From contig NZ_JAUNKD010000010.1 of assembly GCF_030532915.1 (NCBI RefSeq), positions 1-64,000 of the forward strand: 64,000 bases of DNA, given 5' to 3'. The position numbers and the translations under genes are program-made. Positions 25,164 through 35,097 of the stretch are shown in pieces; within the stretch, counting starts at the first letter, position 1, and the number at the start of each line of letters is the position of its first letter. Source of the stretch: Capnocytophaga sp. (GTDB taxonomy: Bacteria > Bacteroidota > Bacteroidia > Flavobacteriales > Flavobacteriaceae). Below the pieces are notes generated by a model, which was given only the letters and a program-made list of their open reading frames with translations, was not told the origin of the DNA and did no database searches.

Positions 25164-25886
25164 TTACCTTAAAGCATTCATAATCAACTTAATTTGCTCC
25201 ACACTTGAAATTGGGCGAACCGACTCGTCCAGAAAAGCAGCCGTATTGAACGAAAAAGGCATCTCGCTTGCAGATTTCTCAAAAATCGTTCCGGAAAAAT
25301 GAACCTCGCTAAATCCGGCTTCTTTGATTTTCACAATCGTTTGCGGATTGATTCCACCGCCGGGCATAATCGTAATTTTTCCGTCAGCAACTGAATTTAA
25401 GCATTTTAGTAAATCCAATCCTTCCACCGCCGATTTTTTTCCACCGGAAGTTAAAATGCGTTTTACGCCCAATTTTTTCAAAATTTCAAGAGCTTCCAAC
25501 GAATCGGGAACGCAATCAAACGCTCGGTGATAAATAAAATCAATCTCGCCCGCCGCCTCAATAAGCCGCTTAGTTCGCTCTTCATCAATCGTATTATCTG
25601 CATTTAAAACGCCTGTAACCACGCCTTTACAACCCAATTCTCTGCAAAAAGCAATATCGCGAAGCATCACGTCAAATTCGGCATCGGTATATGTAAAATT
25701 TCCACTTCGCGGACGAATTAGCACGCAATTTTCAATAGAAAGTTCGTCCATTACTTTTTTTATAAGTCCGTAACTTGGCGTGATACCGCCAACACCCAAT
25801 TCGCTACATAATTCAATGCGGCTTGCCCCAGCCAATTGTGCGTTTTTAGCTGATTCAAAAGAACTTGCACAAATTTCAAAAATCAT
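25164..25886 (-). CDS. cutC: CutC-family protein
   Basis: 240 residues from the ATG at 25886. TIM-barrel protein with the CutC hallmarks EICASSFESA, AGASRIELCSELGVGG, IRPRSGNFTY, FHRAFD-like YHRAFDCVPD and MPGGGINPQT. CutC was named for copper tolerance in E. coli, but its biochemical function and even its link to copper are disputed. Divergent from cdd, with opposing -7 elements at 25958 and 25989. Confidence 0.93.
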   Translation of the reverse strand: MIFEICASSFESAKNAQLAGASRIELCSELGVGGITPSYGLIKKVMDELSIENCVLIRPRSGNFTYTDAEFDVMLRDIAFCRELGCKGVVTGVLNADNTIDEERTKRLIEAAGEIDFIYHRAFDCVPDSLEALEILKKLGVKRILTSGGKKSAVEGLDLLKCLNSVADGKITIMPGGGINPQTIVKIKEAGFSEVHFSGTIFEKSASEMPFSFNTAAFLDESVRPISSVEQIKLIMNALR

Positions 25887-25957
25887 AATCAATCGTATTT
25901 TATTAAATGAATGAATAAAAAAATGATGAAAAAATTATCTTTTTTCAATTTTGAACG

Positions 25958-25965
25958 CAAAAATA
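25958..25965 (-). promoter_or_regulatory. -7 element of cutC
   Basis: Minus-strand TATTTTTG, 72 nt upstream of the cutC ATG. Confidence 0.45.
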
Positions 25966-25988
25966 CGATTAATAAATGATTATTTTCT

Positions 25989-25996
25989 TATATTTG
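25989..25996 (+). promoter_or_regulatory. -7 element of cdd
   Basis: TATATTTG, 39 nt upstream of the ATG at 26035. It lies inside the longer open frame, arguing against a start further upstream. Confidence 0.5.
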
Positions 25997-26034
25997 TTGC
26001 TGTAAGCGTAAAACTTAATATTCTTTTAACAAAA

Positions 26035-26511
26035 ATGGAACGTCAATTAACCGTAAAATACACCATTTTCAACAGCATTGATGAACTGCCCAATGCGATG
26101 CAAAAATTAATGAGTGAAGCAATCAAAGCTCGGGAGAATGCCTACGCCCCTTATTCGGGATTTAAGGTGGGAGCCGCCGTTCGGTTGCAAAACGGAGAAA
26201 TTTGCATTGGTTCCAATCAGGAAAATGCGGCTTATCCGTCGGGCTTATGTGCTGAACGTGTGGCGATTTACCAAGCCTCAGCCCGCTTCCCAAACGAAAT
26301 TATCGAAGCCATTGCCCTAACAGGAACTGCCACCGAACCCACAGAACAACCCGTTTCGCCCTGCGGAGCTTGTCGGCAGTCACTTTCGGAATATGAAATA
26401 CGTCAGAACCAACCTATTAGCATCTATTTTATGGGAGCTTGCGGAAAAATAATTCAGGTGTATTCCATCAAAGATTTACTTCCTTTTCTGTTTGACGGAA
26501 GTCTTTTGTGA
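26035..26511 (+). CDS. cdd: Cytidine deaminase
   Basis: 158 residues from the ATG at 26035. Homotetramer-type enzyme converting cytidine and deoxycytidine to uridine forms in pyrimidine salvage. Zinc ligands and catalytic Glu are present: C72-A-E74 in SGLCAERVA, and C110-G-A-C113 in SPCGACRQ. Substrate-binding APYSGFKVGAA and NQENAAYPSG are typical. The frame is open 84 nt further upstream, but that part spans the promoter. Convergent with the FadN-like gene. Confidence 0.95.
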   Translation: MERQLTVKYTIFNSIDELPNAMQKLMSEAIKARENAYAPYSGFKVGAAVRLQNGEICIGSNQENAAYPSGLCAERVAIYQASARFPNEIIEAIALTGTATEPTEQPVSPCGACRQSLSEYEIRQNQPISIYFMGACGKIIQVYSIKDLLPFLFDGSLL

Positions 26512-26563
26512 TGAATAAAAAAACGAGATAATTTAAAACTATTCGTTTATTATCAACTTTTTA

Positions 26564-28969
26564 TTAATTGCGGAGCGGTTTCCCGTTTTGTAACATATAT
26601 TCAATACGTTCCAAGGTTTTACGTTCGGTACAGAGTGACAAAAAGGCTTCTCTTTCCAGTTCCAACAAATATTGTTCCGAAACGAAAGTAGGCTCGGAAA
26701 GGTCGCCACCCGCCATTACATAAGCCAGTTTGTCGGCTATTTTTTTGTCGTATTCCGAAATGTAATTTCCTTCTCGCATTGAATCCGTTCCAACCAAAAG
26801 CGTTGCAAGTAACTGCCTTCCAAAAACCTTAATATCAGAACGTTGTAAAGGTTGTGTGTAACCGGCTTCGGCAAGGAGCAAGGCTTGTTTTTTGGCTTCG
26901 GCAATTTGTCGTATCTTGCTCATAATCACCACATCTTTCCCTTTTTGCAAAATATCCCAATCGAAGGCTTCATACGCCGAAGTTGAAACTTTTGCCATCG
27001 CGATTGTCAAGAAATATTCCTGCAAACGATTCAGTGCTACATCATTCTTCCGTAAAGAATCAGAAGCCCTCATTGTCAGTTCCTTAGTTCCACCGCCTCC
27101 GGGAATTACACCTACGCCCAATTCCACCAAACCGATATACGTTTCGGCTGCTGCCACCACTTTATCGGCGTGCAGACAAAGTTCACAACCGCCGCCCAAC
27201 GTCATTCCGTGTGGTGCGGCGACGGTTGGCACGGACGAATATCGCATACGCATCATCGTGTCTTGAAAGTACTTGATTGTCATATACAATTCGTCATACT
27301 TTTGTTCAGTTGCCATCATCAAAATGGTTTCGATATTGGCTCCTACTGAAAAGTTAGCTCCCTGATTACCAACAACTAAGCCTTCATAATATTTTTCTGC
27401 CAAATCAATGGTTTTATTGATTCCTTGAAGTACACCGCCCCCGATGGTGTTCATTTTTGAATGAAATTCCAGATTTAAAATCCCGTCACCCAAATCTAAA
27501 ATTCGGGATTCGGCATTTTGCCAAATCGTTTTTGACGGACGAATATTCTCCAAAATAATAAATCCTTCTTGTTCTGATTTTTTTACATATTTTTTTGCTG
27601 AAACATCATAATAATATGATAATCCGTCTTTTAACTTATGAAAAGATTCATTACCCGAAGCTAGCATTTCAGTAACCCACAAGGCAGGCTGATACCCTTC
27701 GGATTGCATCAACGCAACACCTTCTTGCACGCCAATAGCCTCCCAAATTTCAAACGGACCGTTCTGCCAGCCGAAACCTGCTTTCATCGCATCGTCAATC
27801 CGATAAAGCTCATCGGAAATTTCAGGAATGCGATTTTGAACGTAAGCAAACAAAGCGGCAAACGTTTTTCTGTAAAATTCACCTGCTTTATCTGTGCCTT
27901 TTATCAAAATCGGCAAGCGTTCAAGTACATTTTCAATGGATTTTGTGATTTCCAAAGTAGGAAATGACACTTTTTTCGGCGTTTCATACTCCATTGTATC
28001 CAGATTTAGCTCCAAAATTTCACTTTTTCCGTCATCGGAAGCCGTTTTTTTGTAAAATCCCTGCTTGGTTTTCTCGCCTAAATACTGATTTTCCATCATC
28101 TTTTGGATAAAATCAGGGAGAATGAATGTATTTTTCGCCTCATCATTCGGGCAATTTTGAGCCAATCCGTTAGCTACGTGTACCAAAGTATCCAAACCTA
28201 CTAAATCAGCCGTGCGGAAAGTTGCCGATTTTGGGCGACCAATCACAATGCCCGTTAGTTTATCCACTTGCGAAACGCTCAATCCTAAGGATTTCATTGT
28301 GTGAAAAATATGCATTATTCCAAAAATTCCGATTCGGTTTCCGATGAAAGCCGGCGTATCTTTGGCTAAAACGGGAGTTTTTCCTAAAAATTTTTCTCCG
28401 TAAGATATAAGAAAATCAATCACTTCAGGTTTGCAATCCACATTTGGAATCACCTCAAAAAGTTGCAAGTAACGCGGTGGATTAAAAAAATGCGTGATGG
28501 CGAAGTGTTTTTTAAAATCATCGCTTCGTCCTTCGCTCATAAACGCAACGGGAATCCCTGAGGTATTGGAAGTTACGAGCGTTCCTGACGTTCTGTATTG
28601 GTCGATTTTTTCAAATATGGCTTTTTTAACCTCCAACCGCTCTATAACGGCTTCGATTATCCAATCGGCGTCTTTGATTTGTGCAATATCATCTTTTAAA
28701 TTTCCGGTTTTGATGTGATTGGCAAAATTTTGATGATAAATAGGCGAAGGTTTTGATTTTAAGATTTTTGCCAAATTGTCATTTACAATTCTGTTTCTCA
28801 CTTGTTTATCGGCGAGCGACCAGCCTTTTTTGAGTTCATTTTCGGTAAGCTCTTTCGGAAGGATGTCCAACAAAATGACCTTCACGCCAATATTAGCAAA
28901 ATGACAAGCGATAGCGCCTCCCATAATCCCCGAGCCGATAACCGCAACTTTTTTAATTCTTCGTTTCAT
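26564..28969 (-). CDS. 3-hydroxyacyl-CoA dehydrogenase/enoyl-CoA hydratase, FadN-like
   Basis: 801 residues. N-terminal NAD-binding domain (VAVIGSGIMGGAIACHFA at 8-25) followed by the dehydrogenase C-terminal domain (THFFNPPRYLQL, KDTPAFIGNRIG, GRPKSATFRTADLVGLD), then a crotonase-like hydratase domain at ~480-700 (QGANFSVGAN, HGMTLGGGCELCL, ELGVGVIPGGGG). The dehydrogenase-first order is that of FadN-type, not FadB-type, fusions. It catalyses two successive steps of fatty-acid beta-oxidation. The thiolase and acyl-CoA dehydrogenase that usually follow FadN are not adjacent here; cdd converges instead. Confidence 0.92.
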   Translation of the reverse strand: MKRRIKKVAVIGSGIMGGAIACHFANIGVKVILLDILPKELTENELKKGWSLADKQVRNRIVNDNLAKILKSKPSPIYHQNFANHIKTGNLKDDIAQIKDADWIIEAVIERLEVKKAIFEKIDQYRTSGTLVTSNTSGIPVAFMSEGRSDDFKKHFAITHFFNPPRYLQLFEVIPNVDCKPEVIDFLISYGEKFLGKTPVLAKDTPAFIGNRIGIFGIMHIFHTMKSLGLSVSQVDKLTGIVIGRPKSATFRTADLVGLDTLVHVANGLAQNCPNDEAKNTFILPDFIQKMMENQYLGEKTKQGFYKKTASDDGKSEILELNLDTMEYETPKKVSFPTLEITKSIENVLERLPILIKGTDKAGEFYRKTFAALFAYVQNRIPEISDELYRIDDAMKAGFGWQNGPFEIWEAIGVQEGVALMQSEGYQPALWVTEMLASGNESFHKLKDGLSYYYDVSAKKYVKKSEQEGFIILENIRPSKTIWQNAESRILDLGDGILNLEFHSKMNTIGGGVLQGINKTIDLAEKYYEGLVVGNQGANFSVGANIETILMMATEQKYDELYMTIKYFQDTMMRMRYSSVPTVAAPHGMTLGGGCELCLHADKVVAAAETYIGLVELGVGVIPGGGGTKELTMRASDSLRKNDVALNRLQEYFLTIAMAKVSTSAYEAFDWDILQKGKDVVIMSKIRQIAEAKKQALLLAEAGYTQPLQRSDIKVFGRQLLATLLVGTDSMREGNYISEYDKKIADKLAYVMAGGDLSEPTFVSEQYLLELEREAFLSLCTERKTLERIEYMLQNGKPLRN

Positions 28970-29062
28970 AATTCATTTATTTTTAATCACATAGCTTTAA
29001 ACTATTGTACCGGTCTGAACAAAAAAAACTTATAAAAGTATGTTATGCGAGAAAGAAAACAA

Positions 29063-29090
29063 AAAAGATACATCTTTTGATGTATCTTTT
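29063..29090. terminator. Terminator after the PAS gene
   Basis: 12-bp arms AAAAGATACATC (29063-29074) and GATGTATCTTTT (29079-29090), TTTT loop, just downstream of the minus-strand PAS gene. Confidence 0.8.
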
Positions 29091-29107
29091 ACTATTTTTA
29101 ATTTTCC

Positions 29108-29827
29108 TTAAAACAATCGTTCAAAGAAATTTTTCCGAATTTCATCTGATGAATTGTTGGTTTCAGTGGCGAATAATTTTTCAAAGAAACTTTTGCGTTT
29201 TTCGTTCATCGCATTATTCACGTGATAAATGGAATCAGGCACTTCGTGCTGCTCGTGTCCGTTTGACAATGACGGAGAAACTGCTAATCCGGCTGCAAGC
29301 AAATCACTTTCTGCTTCTGATAGAATACTGATAATGAAGTCAATATAATCTTTTCCTTGCTTTACTAAATAATTTTTAAAGAAACGATGACTCAACTCAA
29401 TGCCTCCTATTTTTTCAAGTTTCAACAAGGTTTCATAAAAAGGTGCCACGTAATTGTCCACCACACTCTGCGGAACCGCTTTCCGTTTGCCTACATAACC
29501 GAAAATATTCCCCGTTTCATCTCTATGTATTTCAAAATCAGTAACAACCCAATAATATCTACCTGATTTTGCCAAGTTTTTGACAATTCCGATGAAATTA
29601 TTTCCCTGTTTGAGGTTCTCCCACAACATTTTGAAAATAATTTTCGGCATATCGGGATGACGAATTATACTATGAGGCTGCCCAACAAGCTCATCAATCG
29701 TATATCCGGAAACGTCCGAAAACACGCTATTCACGCTTGTTATTGTGCCAAAACTATCTGTTTCACTGATTATTATCTTTGTTTTGTCCCAAAGTACTTC
29801 TTTGTTAATGGGATTAGGTTTTGTCAT
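29108..29827 (-). CDS. Aer-type PAS-domain protein without recognisable output domain
   Basis: 239 residues. Residues ~18-115 are a PAS domain of the Aer/PAS_3 type: ETDSFGTITSVNSVF, DVSGYTIDELVGQPHSIIRHPDMP and GRYYWVVTDFEI; RHPDMP is the hallmark of redox-sensing, FAD-binding Aer-like PAS domains. No HAMP, kinase, cyclase or methyl-accepting domain follows. The C-terminal half is helical and ends with a duplicated motif, RKSFFEKLF and RKNFFERLF (~residues 208-239), possibly a partner-docking tail. The transcript appears to start near 30055 and so has a leader of more than 200 nt. Role: probably redox or oxygen sensing, output unknown. Confidence 0.8.
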   Translation of the reverse strand: MTKPNPINKEVLWDKTKIIISETDSFGTITSVNSVFSDVSGYTIDELVGQPHSIIRHPDMPKIIFKMLWENLKQGNNFIGIVKNLAKSGRYYWVVTDFEIHRDETGNIFGYVGKRKAVPQSVVDNYVAPFYETLLKLEKIGGIELSHRFFKNYLVKQGKDYIDFIISILSEAESDLLAAGLAVSPSLSNGHEQHEVPDSIYHVNNAMNEKRKSFFEKLFATETNNSSDEIRKNFFERLF

Positions 29828-29925
29828 CTTAAATTCTCTTACTCATTAAAAATAAACCTTACTTGACAAAAAGTTTTTCAAACGAAAATACTTTTCTAAA
29901 CAACTCACTTTCAATAAAATAAAGC

Positions 29926-29986
29926 AAGCGTAAAAACCTACTTTTTCCAGAAAGCGTAAACCTACTGTTGCACAATAAGGCAACAG
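29926..29986 (-). promoter_or_regulatory. Structured leader of the PAS gene
   Basis: Contains a repeated AAGCGTAAA...CCTACT motif (29926-29942 and 29952-29966) and a hairpin CTGTTGC (29965-29971)/GCAACAG (29980-29986). Located between the predicted transcription start near 30055 and the ATG at 29827. Regulatory function is inferred only. Confidence 0.35.
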
Positions 29987-30060
29987 CTTTCTTAAAAAAA
30001 GCTTTTTCACTGATTTAGAAGTATTTATTTACTTTAATTCAGTTATCAGCATCCACCCTG

Positions 30061-30068
30061 CAAAGTTA
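30061..30068 (-). promoter_or_regulatory. -7 element upstream of the PAS gene
   Basis: Minus-strand TAACTTTG, 233 nt from the PAS start codon. The 29828-30193 gap contains no other gene. No clear -33 partner. Confidence 0.45.
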
Positions 30069-30193
30069 GAAAAAAAAGAAGTTTATACTAAGTTTTATAT
30101 CTTATTTTTTTGCTAAAATTCTCAATTTATTTAACATAATTTTAGAAATAAATCACAAAAAAAAACTATAAAAACAATTGCCATTCTAAAAAA

Positions 30194-30703
30194 TCAAAGT
30201 ATCTTTTGATAAATATAAACATCTTTAAAGGTTCCTTGTGAAAATATCCAATCTTTTTTAAGTCCGTATGTTCTGAAATTCAATTTATTAAATAAACGTT
30301 TACTTGCCAAATTATCTTCTGAAATGTAGGCAATTAATTGATATAAATCCAAGTTTTTTTTGCTGTGGCTTATCAAATTTTCTAACGCTTTTTGGGCATA
30401 TCCCTGCTTTCGATACGGATGCAAAATGGCAATGCCCACACAAGCCCGTTTATTTTTAGGGTCAAAATCATACAAATCAATGCAACCAACCAACTGATTA
30501 TCATCTAAATAAATCACATACCGAAATTGTTTTGCCTGATAAATATCCTGAGATGCGTTTTCTATATAATTTCGTAACAAATGCTTTGAAAAAGGAATCT
30601 GAGTTTGGCTTACTTCCCATAAATCTTCATCATTTTCAAGCACATACAAAAAATCAATATCCTCAGGCTCCAATGCCCTAAGTTTGCAATTTTTAATTTC
30701 CAT
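30194..30703 (-). CDS. GNAT-family N-acetyltransferase
   Basis: 169 residues. GNAT fold with CKLRALEPEDIDFLYVLEND at the N-terminus, the acetyl-CoA loop GIAILHPYRKQGYAQKAL (~95-112) and NLASKRLFNKLNFRTYG (~130-146). The layout resembles the SpeG/RimJ group, which acetylate polyamines or protein N-termini; substrate not predictable. Last gene of a same-strand run, 32 nt downstream of dapF, and probably part of its transcript. Confidence 0.85.
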   Translation of the reverse strand: MEIKNCKLRALEPEDIDFLYVLENDEDLWEVSQTQIPFSKHLLRNYIENASQDIYQAKQFRYVIYLDDNQLVGCIDLYDFDPKNKRACVGIAILHPYRKQGYAQKALENLISHSKKNLDLYQLIAYISEDNLASKRLFNKLNFRTYGLKKDWIFSQGTFKDVYIYQKIL

Positions 30704-30735
30704 AACCCAACTAAAAAGTGTAACTATTTATTTTT

Positions 30736-31527
30736 TTAAATATTTACAGAAATATTTCCTTCAAAAACAAAAGTTGCACTTCCGCAAAGGTACACATTTT
30801 TATAATGATTCGCTTCTTTTTCAAAAAGAACTTTTAAATCTCCGCCAAGCGTCTTGATAAAAACCTCATTATCAAGCGTTTTATTTTGATGAAACATTGA
30901 AATAGCCACTGCCGTAACTCCCGTTCCGCAAGAATAAGTTTCATCTTCCACACCGCGTTCATAGGTGCGAACCCGAAACGTTTTTTCATCAAATTGCGTT
31001 ACAAAATTGACGTTGCTTCCTCCTTGATTGCTGTAAAGCACTCCGTATCTGATTTTAGCTCCTTCGGATTTAACATCAACAGTATCAACATTTTCAACCA
31101 TTTGAACGTGATGGGGTGACCCCGTATCCAAAAAGGAATAACCATCTTCTACACGAATATCAGTCACGTCTTTCATTTGCAACTTAACTTGCTCATTACC
31201 ATCAATTTGAGCAGAATGCTTCCCATCAGTCGCTATAAAAAAAGCCTTATCGGTGATGATTTTCAACTGTTTGGCAAAAGCTACCGTGCATCGCCCCCCA
31301 TTGCCGCACATTGAACTTTCATTGCCATCGGAATTGTAATACACCATCTTAAAATCGTAATTTTCAGCATTTTCTAACAAAATAAGTCCGTCAGCACCAA
31401 TCCCAAACCTCCGATGACACAAAAATTCAACTAACTTTTTATCATTTTTTGGAAAAAAACCGGTACGATTATCAATCATCACAAAATCATTTCCGGTTCC
31501 TTGATATTTATAAAAGTGGATATTCAT
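30736..31527 (-). CDS. dapF: Diaminopimelate epimerase
   Basis: 263 residues. Converts LL- to meso-diaminopimelate for lysine and peptidoglycan by a two-base mechanism using two cysteines: C74 in SSMCGNGGRC and C200 in TYSCGTGVTA. Other conserved segments are YQGTGNDFVMIDN and RRFGIGADGL. It works downstream of DapA (22119). The gene lies between cdsA (42 nt) and the GNAT gene (32 nt) on the same strand. Confidence 0.96.
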   Translation of the reverse strand: MNIHFYKYQGTGNDFVMIDNRTGFFPKNDKKLVEFLCHRRFGIGADGLILLENAENYDFKMVYYNSDGNESSMCGNGGRCTVAFAKQLKIITDKAFFIATDGKHSAQIDGNEQVKLQMKDVTDIRVEDGYSFLDTGSPHHVQMVENVDTVDVKSEGAKIRYGVLYSNQGGSNVNFVTQFDEKTFRVRTYERGVEDETYSCGTGVTAVAISMFHQNKTLDNEVFIKTLGGDLKVLFEKEANHYKNVYLCGSATFVFEGNISVNI

Positions 31528-31569
31528 TTTTGAAAATAATATTCTTTTTCAAGAATATAAAAGTTAAAA

Positions 31570-32394
31570 TTATTTTAAATATTCTAAAAGCTGTAATACC
31601 AAAAAGGCAAAAGGCGACGCAAATAGAAGACTATCCAAACGATCAAGCAAGCCACCGTGTCCGGGCAAAATAGTACCACTATCTTTCACTTTGGCAGCAC
31701 GCTTAAAGCCCGATTCAACCAAGTCGCCAACAGTTCCGGTAAAGACCAAAACTGCTGCCAAAACAATCCATTCCCACGCTTCTTTACTGCTATACAGCGA
31801 GATAACAACTGCCGTAATGATGGCTCCTACCAATCCGCCGATAAAACCTTCAATCGTCTTTTTAGGTGAAATGCGTTCAAATAATTTATGCTTTCCGAAC
31901 GATTTTCCGGCTAAATACGCAAAACTGTCACTTGCCCAAATGACACATAAAATGCCAATCATCGTAAGTTGTGCATCAAATAACGAATACGAAAGTAAAT
32001 ATTCATTTTTGTAAATCAACGGAATAAAAACACAGCCCCCTCCTATATATAACAAACTGATTATCAGCTTATAATTGTTGTCACGAAGTTTTAACGGTGT
32101 TCTTTCATAAAAAAGCAGTAACAGCAGATAAACATTGGTGAGTATGGTAAATAAAAGGAAAATATAAACCGAAAAAATACTTACACGTAAATGGATAAAC
32201 AGCCACCATAAAAATAAAAAAATGATGAATACGTGCAAGCCTCTAAGCCTTATAAGTCTCTTAAACTCAAACAAACAGATAATTCCGAAGGTTAAGAATA
32301 AGAAATCAAACGCCCCCGCATCTAACATAATTGCCGAGAGCAACAGAAAAATATAAATAAAACCCGTTAAGGCTCGCTTAAACAATTCATTCAC
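31570..32394 (-). CDS. cdsA: Phosphatidate cytidylyltransferase
   Basis: 274 residues, about eight membrane segments. Makes CDP-diacylglycerol from phosphatidate and CTP, the substrate of PssA at 2450. The CDS signature is near the C-terminus: SKKTIEGF-like SPKKTIEGFIGGL and LPGHGGLLDRLDSL. The start is a GTG at 32394: a stop codon lies two codons upstream in frame, so no earlier start is possible. It follows the LUD gene by 19 nt, as in other flavobacteria. Confidence 0.94.
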   Translation of the reverse strand: MNELFKRALTGFIYIFLLLSAIMLDAGAFDFLFLTFGIICLFEFKRLIRLRGLHVFIIFLFLWWLFIHLRVSIFSVYIFLLFTILTNVYLLLLLFYERTPLKLRDNNYKLIISLLYIGGGCVFIPLIYKNEYLLSYSLFDAQLTMIGILCVIWASDSFAYLAGKSFGKHKLFERISPKKTIEGFIGGLVGAIITAVVISLYSSKEAWEWIVLAAVLVFTGTVGDLVESGFKRAAKVKDSGTILPGHGGLLDRLDSLLFASPFAFLVLQLLEYLK

Positions 32395-32413
32395 AGCTTA
32401 TTAATTTTCAGAT

Positions 32414-33016
32414 TTATAAATCTTCCAACAAAATCAAATAGGTTTTTTTGTAGGTTCCGCCGTAGTTCATAATATCGTTTTTACTGCGATTCTCTTTAAA
32501 ACTACGAAGCGTTACCAAGCCCGTTGGTTTGCGTCTGGGCGGATATTTGGAATTAATCCCCTGCATCCCTTCGGTTATATCTTTTACCATTTGACTGGTT
32601 TTGGCAAAAACAATAAAAGTTTCGGGAAGTTCATCAGTTCTTTTTTGTCGCAACTGATTCGATGAAAGCATTATACCCCCAAGTGACGTTATTAAATACT
32701 CACAATCAGTTAAATACACATTTGATATTTCATAATCAGACGTAAAAAGCGACTCGTGTTCTTCAAACATCGTTCGCAATGCGTCGTTTGAAACATTCAT
32801 TTTCACATAAATCCCAATTTCTTTCAAAATATTGCGAAAAACAGCCTGTACCTCAACATCGGAAGTGCAATAAATGAATTTCCCTCCGTTTTCATTAAAC
32901 CGGATGGCAAACTGCTCATCGGCGGGCAAATTCTCATACGAAACCACATTTTGCGGAGAATTTTCTTTTTTTGTTTCTGTATTTCGGCTATTAAATATTT
33001 TTCTAAATAAATTCAT
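32414..33016 (-). CDS. LUD-domain protein
   Basis: 200 residues, soluble. Resembles LUD (LutB/LutC) domain proteins: GGKFIYCTSDVEVQAVF near residue 50, a variable middle, and ETFIVFAKTSQMVKDITEG. LUD proteins are linked to lactate utilisation, but this short single-domain type stands between ftsH and cdsA in flavobacteria and has no proven role. It is separated from ftsH by a hairpin terminator at 33069-33106, so it may start a separate transcript with cdsA, dapF and the GNAT gene, although I see no clear promoter. Confidence 0.78.
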   Translation of the reverse strand: MNLFRKIFNSRNTETKKENSPQNVVSYENLPADEQFAIRFNENGGKFIYCTSDVEVQAVFRNILKEIGIYVKMNVSNDALRTMFEEHESLFTSDYEISNVYLTDCEYLITSLGGIMLSSNQLRQKRTDELPETFIVFAKTSQMVKDITEGMQGINSKYPPRRKPTGLVTLRSFKENRSKNDIMNYGGTYKKTYLILLEDL

Positions 33017-33068
33017 TAATTTACTACATTTTTAAGTAGTTATATGCAAACAACGGGTAAAGATACAA

Positions 33069-33106
33069 AAAAACTTGATTGAATTTTGAAAAACAATCAA
33101 GTTTTT
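33069..33106 (-). terminator. Terminator between ftsH and the LUD gene
   Basis: Perfect 13-bp arms AAAAACTTGATTG (33069-33081) and CAATCAAGTTTTT (33094-33106); on the minus strand a U run follows. Confidence 0.8.
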
Positions 33107-33161
33107 ATGATTTTTATTTTAGTTTTATTCGTTTCAGCTCAACAAAAATAACGTTAAAACA

Positions 33162-35096
33162 CTAACTTTCAACAAGTTGCTCTTCAATTGTTTTAAACTT
33201 ACGTTCGCCAAAAATATTTTCTAAATCCTCTTTAAAAATCACTTCCCGTTCCAATAAAAGATTTGCCAAAGCGATTAGTTTTTCTTTATTTTCAATAAGA
33301 ATTTGAATGGCGCGTTGGTATTGCCCTTCAATGATTTTTGAAATTTCTTGGTCAATCAAATTAGCCGTTATTTCACTATACGGTTTGGTAAATCCGTAAT
33401 CAGATTGCCCCGATGAATCATAATAAGTCAGGTTACCGACCTTGTCATTCAAACCATAAACCGTTACCATCGCACGGGCTTGTTTGGTAACTTTTTCAAG
33501 GTCACTGAGAGCTCCGGTTGAAATTTTATCGAAAATAACTTTCTCGGCGGCACGCCCTCCTAAGGCTGCACACATTTCATCAAGAATTTGTTCGGTTCGA
33601 ACAATTTGCCGCTCTTCGGGCAAATACCAAGCCGCCCCAAGAGACTGACCACGTGGCACAATGGTTACCTTTACCAGTGGGGCAGCGTGCTCCAAAAGCC
33701 AACTAACCGTTGCGTGTCCGGCTTCGTGATAGGCAATGGCTTTACGTTCTTCGGCAGTGATTATTTTGGTTTTCTTTTCCAATCCGCCGATAATTCGGTC
33801 AACGGCATCTAAAAAATCTTGTTTGTTTACCGATGTTTTTCCTTTTCGGGCTGCAATAAGCGCTGCTTCGTTACACACATTGGCTATATCGGCACCCGAA
33901 AATCCGGGAGTTTGCTTGGCTAAAAAGTCAATATCAAGTGTTTCAGCCGTTTTAATGGGACGTAAATGCACCTCAAAAATTTGCTTTCGCTCGTTCAAAT
34001 TAGGCAATTCCACATAAATCTGACGGTCAAAACGCCCGGCACGCATCAAGGCTTTATCCAAAATATCGGCGCGGTTTGTGGCAGCCAACACAATAACATT
34101 GGTGTGCGTACCAAAACCATCCATTTCGGTAAGCAACTGATTTAATGTATTTTCTCTTTCATCATTAGCGCCCGTGAAATTATTTTTACCTCTGGCACGT
34201 CCAATGGCATCAATTTCGTCAATAAAAATAATTGCCGGCGATTTTTCTTTGGCTTGCTTGAACAAATCACGCACGCGCGAAGCCCCTACCCCAACAAACA
34301 TTTCAACAAAATCAGAACCCGAAAGCGAGAAGAAAGGCACTTGCGCCTCACCCGCCACGGCTTTTGCCAGCAAGGTTTTTCCGGTTCCGGGTGGACCAAC
34401 TAGCAGCGCCCCACGCGGAATTTTCCCTCCTAATGAGGTATATTTATCCGGATTTTTTAAGAAATCAACAATCTCTTGCACCTCTTCCTTAGCGCCTTCC
34501 AAACCGGCAACATCTTGAAACGTTACGCGCACTTCCTTCTTTTCATCAAAAAGACGCGCTTTTGACTTGCCGATGCTGAACAACTGCCCGCCACCGGCAC
34601 CTCCCGCCATTCGGCGCATAATGAAAATCCAAAGGGCAATTACCAAAATAAACGGCGCAAAGGTTGTCAAAATATCGCCTAAAAAGTTCTGTTGCGTTTT
34701 GTTTTCGCGCTCAGTAGTCAGGTTATTTTCTTGTACGATTTGGTCAAATTTATTCTCAAAATTGCTCAAATCACCCAATTCAAAACGATATTGAGGTACT
34801 TCGGTTTGTGCAGTGGCGTTTTGCAACATACCGCCACCGGGTTTTACTGCCTTGTGTTCTTCTTTATTTAGGGCATCAGGCGTTAGGTAAACATTTGCTT
34901 CTTTTCGATTGACAATCACCGTTTTACTGATATCACCATTACGCAAATATTCCATAAATTTTGACTGCGGAATTTCCTTAGGCTGGTTCCACAGAGTTCC
35001 GTCTGAGAAAAGATTAAATCCTAAAATTACAGCGATTAAAATGGCGTAAATCCAATATGCTGAAAATCGGGGTTTATTTGTTTTATTATCTGACAT
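33162..35096 (-). CDS. ftsH: ATP-dependent zinc metalloprotease FtsH
   Basis: 644 residues, membrane-bound AAA+ protease that degrades misassembled membrane proteins and regulatory substrates. Two membrane segments (~14-30 and ~145-160) flank a periplasmic region. AAA domain: Walker A GPPGTGKT (234-241), Walker B IIFIDE (289-294), SRH region [20 protein letters not shown]. Zinc site H457-E-A-G-H461 in AYHEAGHAT. Starts 1 nt after the rsfS stop, so the two are translationally close and co-transcribed. Confidence 0.98.
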   Translation of the reverse strand: MSDNKTNKPRFSAYWIYAILIAVILGFNLFSDGTLWNQPKEIPQSKFMEYLRNGDISKTVIVNRKEANVYLTPDALNKEEHKAVKPGGGMLQNATAQTEVPQYRFELGDLSNFENKFDQIVQENNLTTERENKTQQNFLGDILTTFAPFILVIALWIFIMRRMAGGAGGGQLFSIGKSKARLFDEKKEVRVTFQDVAGLEGAKEEVQEIVDFLKNPDKYTSLGGKIPRGALLVGPPGTGKTLLAKAVAGEAQVPFFSLSGSDFVEMFVGVGASRVRDLFKQAKEKSPAIIFIDEIDAIGRARGKNNFTGANDERENTLNQLLTEMDGFGTHTNVIVLAATNRADILDKALMRAGRFDRQIYVELPNLNERKQIFEVHLRPIKTAETLDIDFLAKQTPGFSGADIANVCNEAALIAARKGKTSVNKQDFLDAVDRIIGGLEKKTKIITAEERKAIAYHEAGHATVSWLLEHAAPLVKVTIVPRGQSLGAAWYLPEERQIVRTEQILDEMCAALGGRAAEKVIFDKISTGALSDLEKVTKQARAMVTVYGLNDKVGNLTYYDSSGQSDYGFTKPYSEITANLIDQEISKIIEGQYQRAIQILIENKEKLIALANLLLEREVIFKEDLENIFGERKFKTIEEQLVES

Positions 35097-35097
35097 A

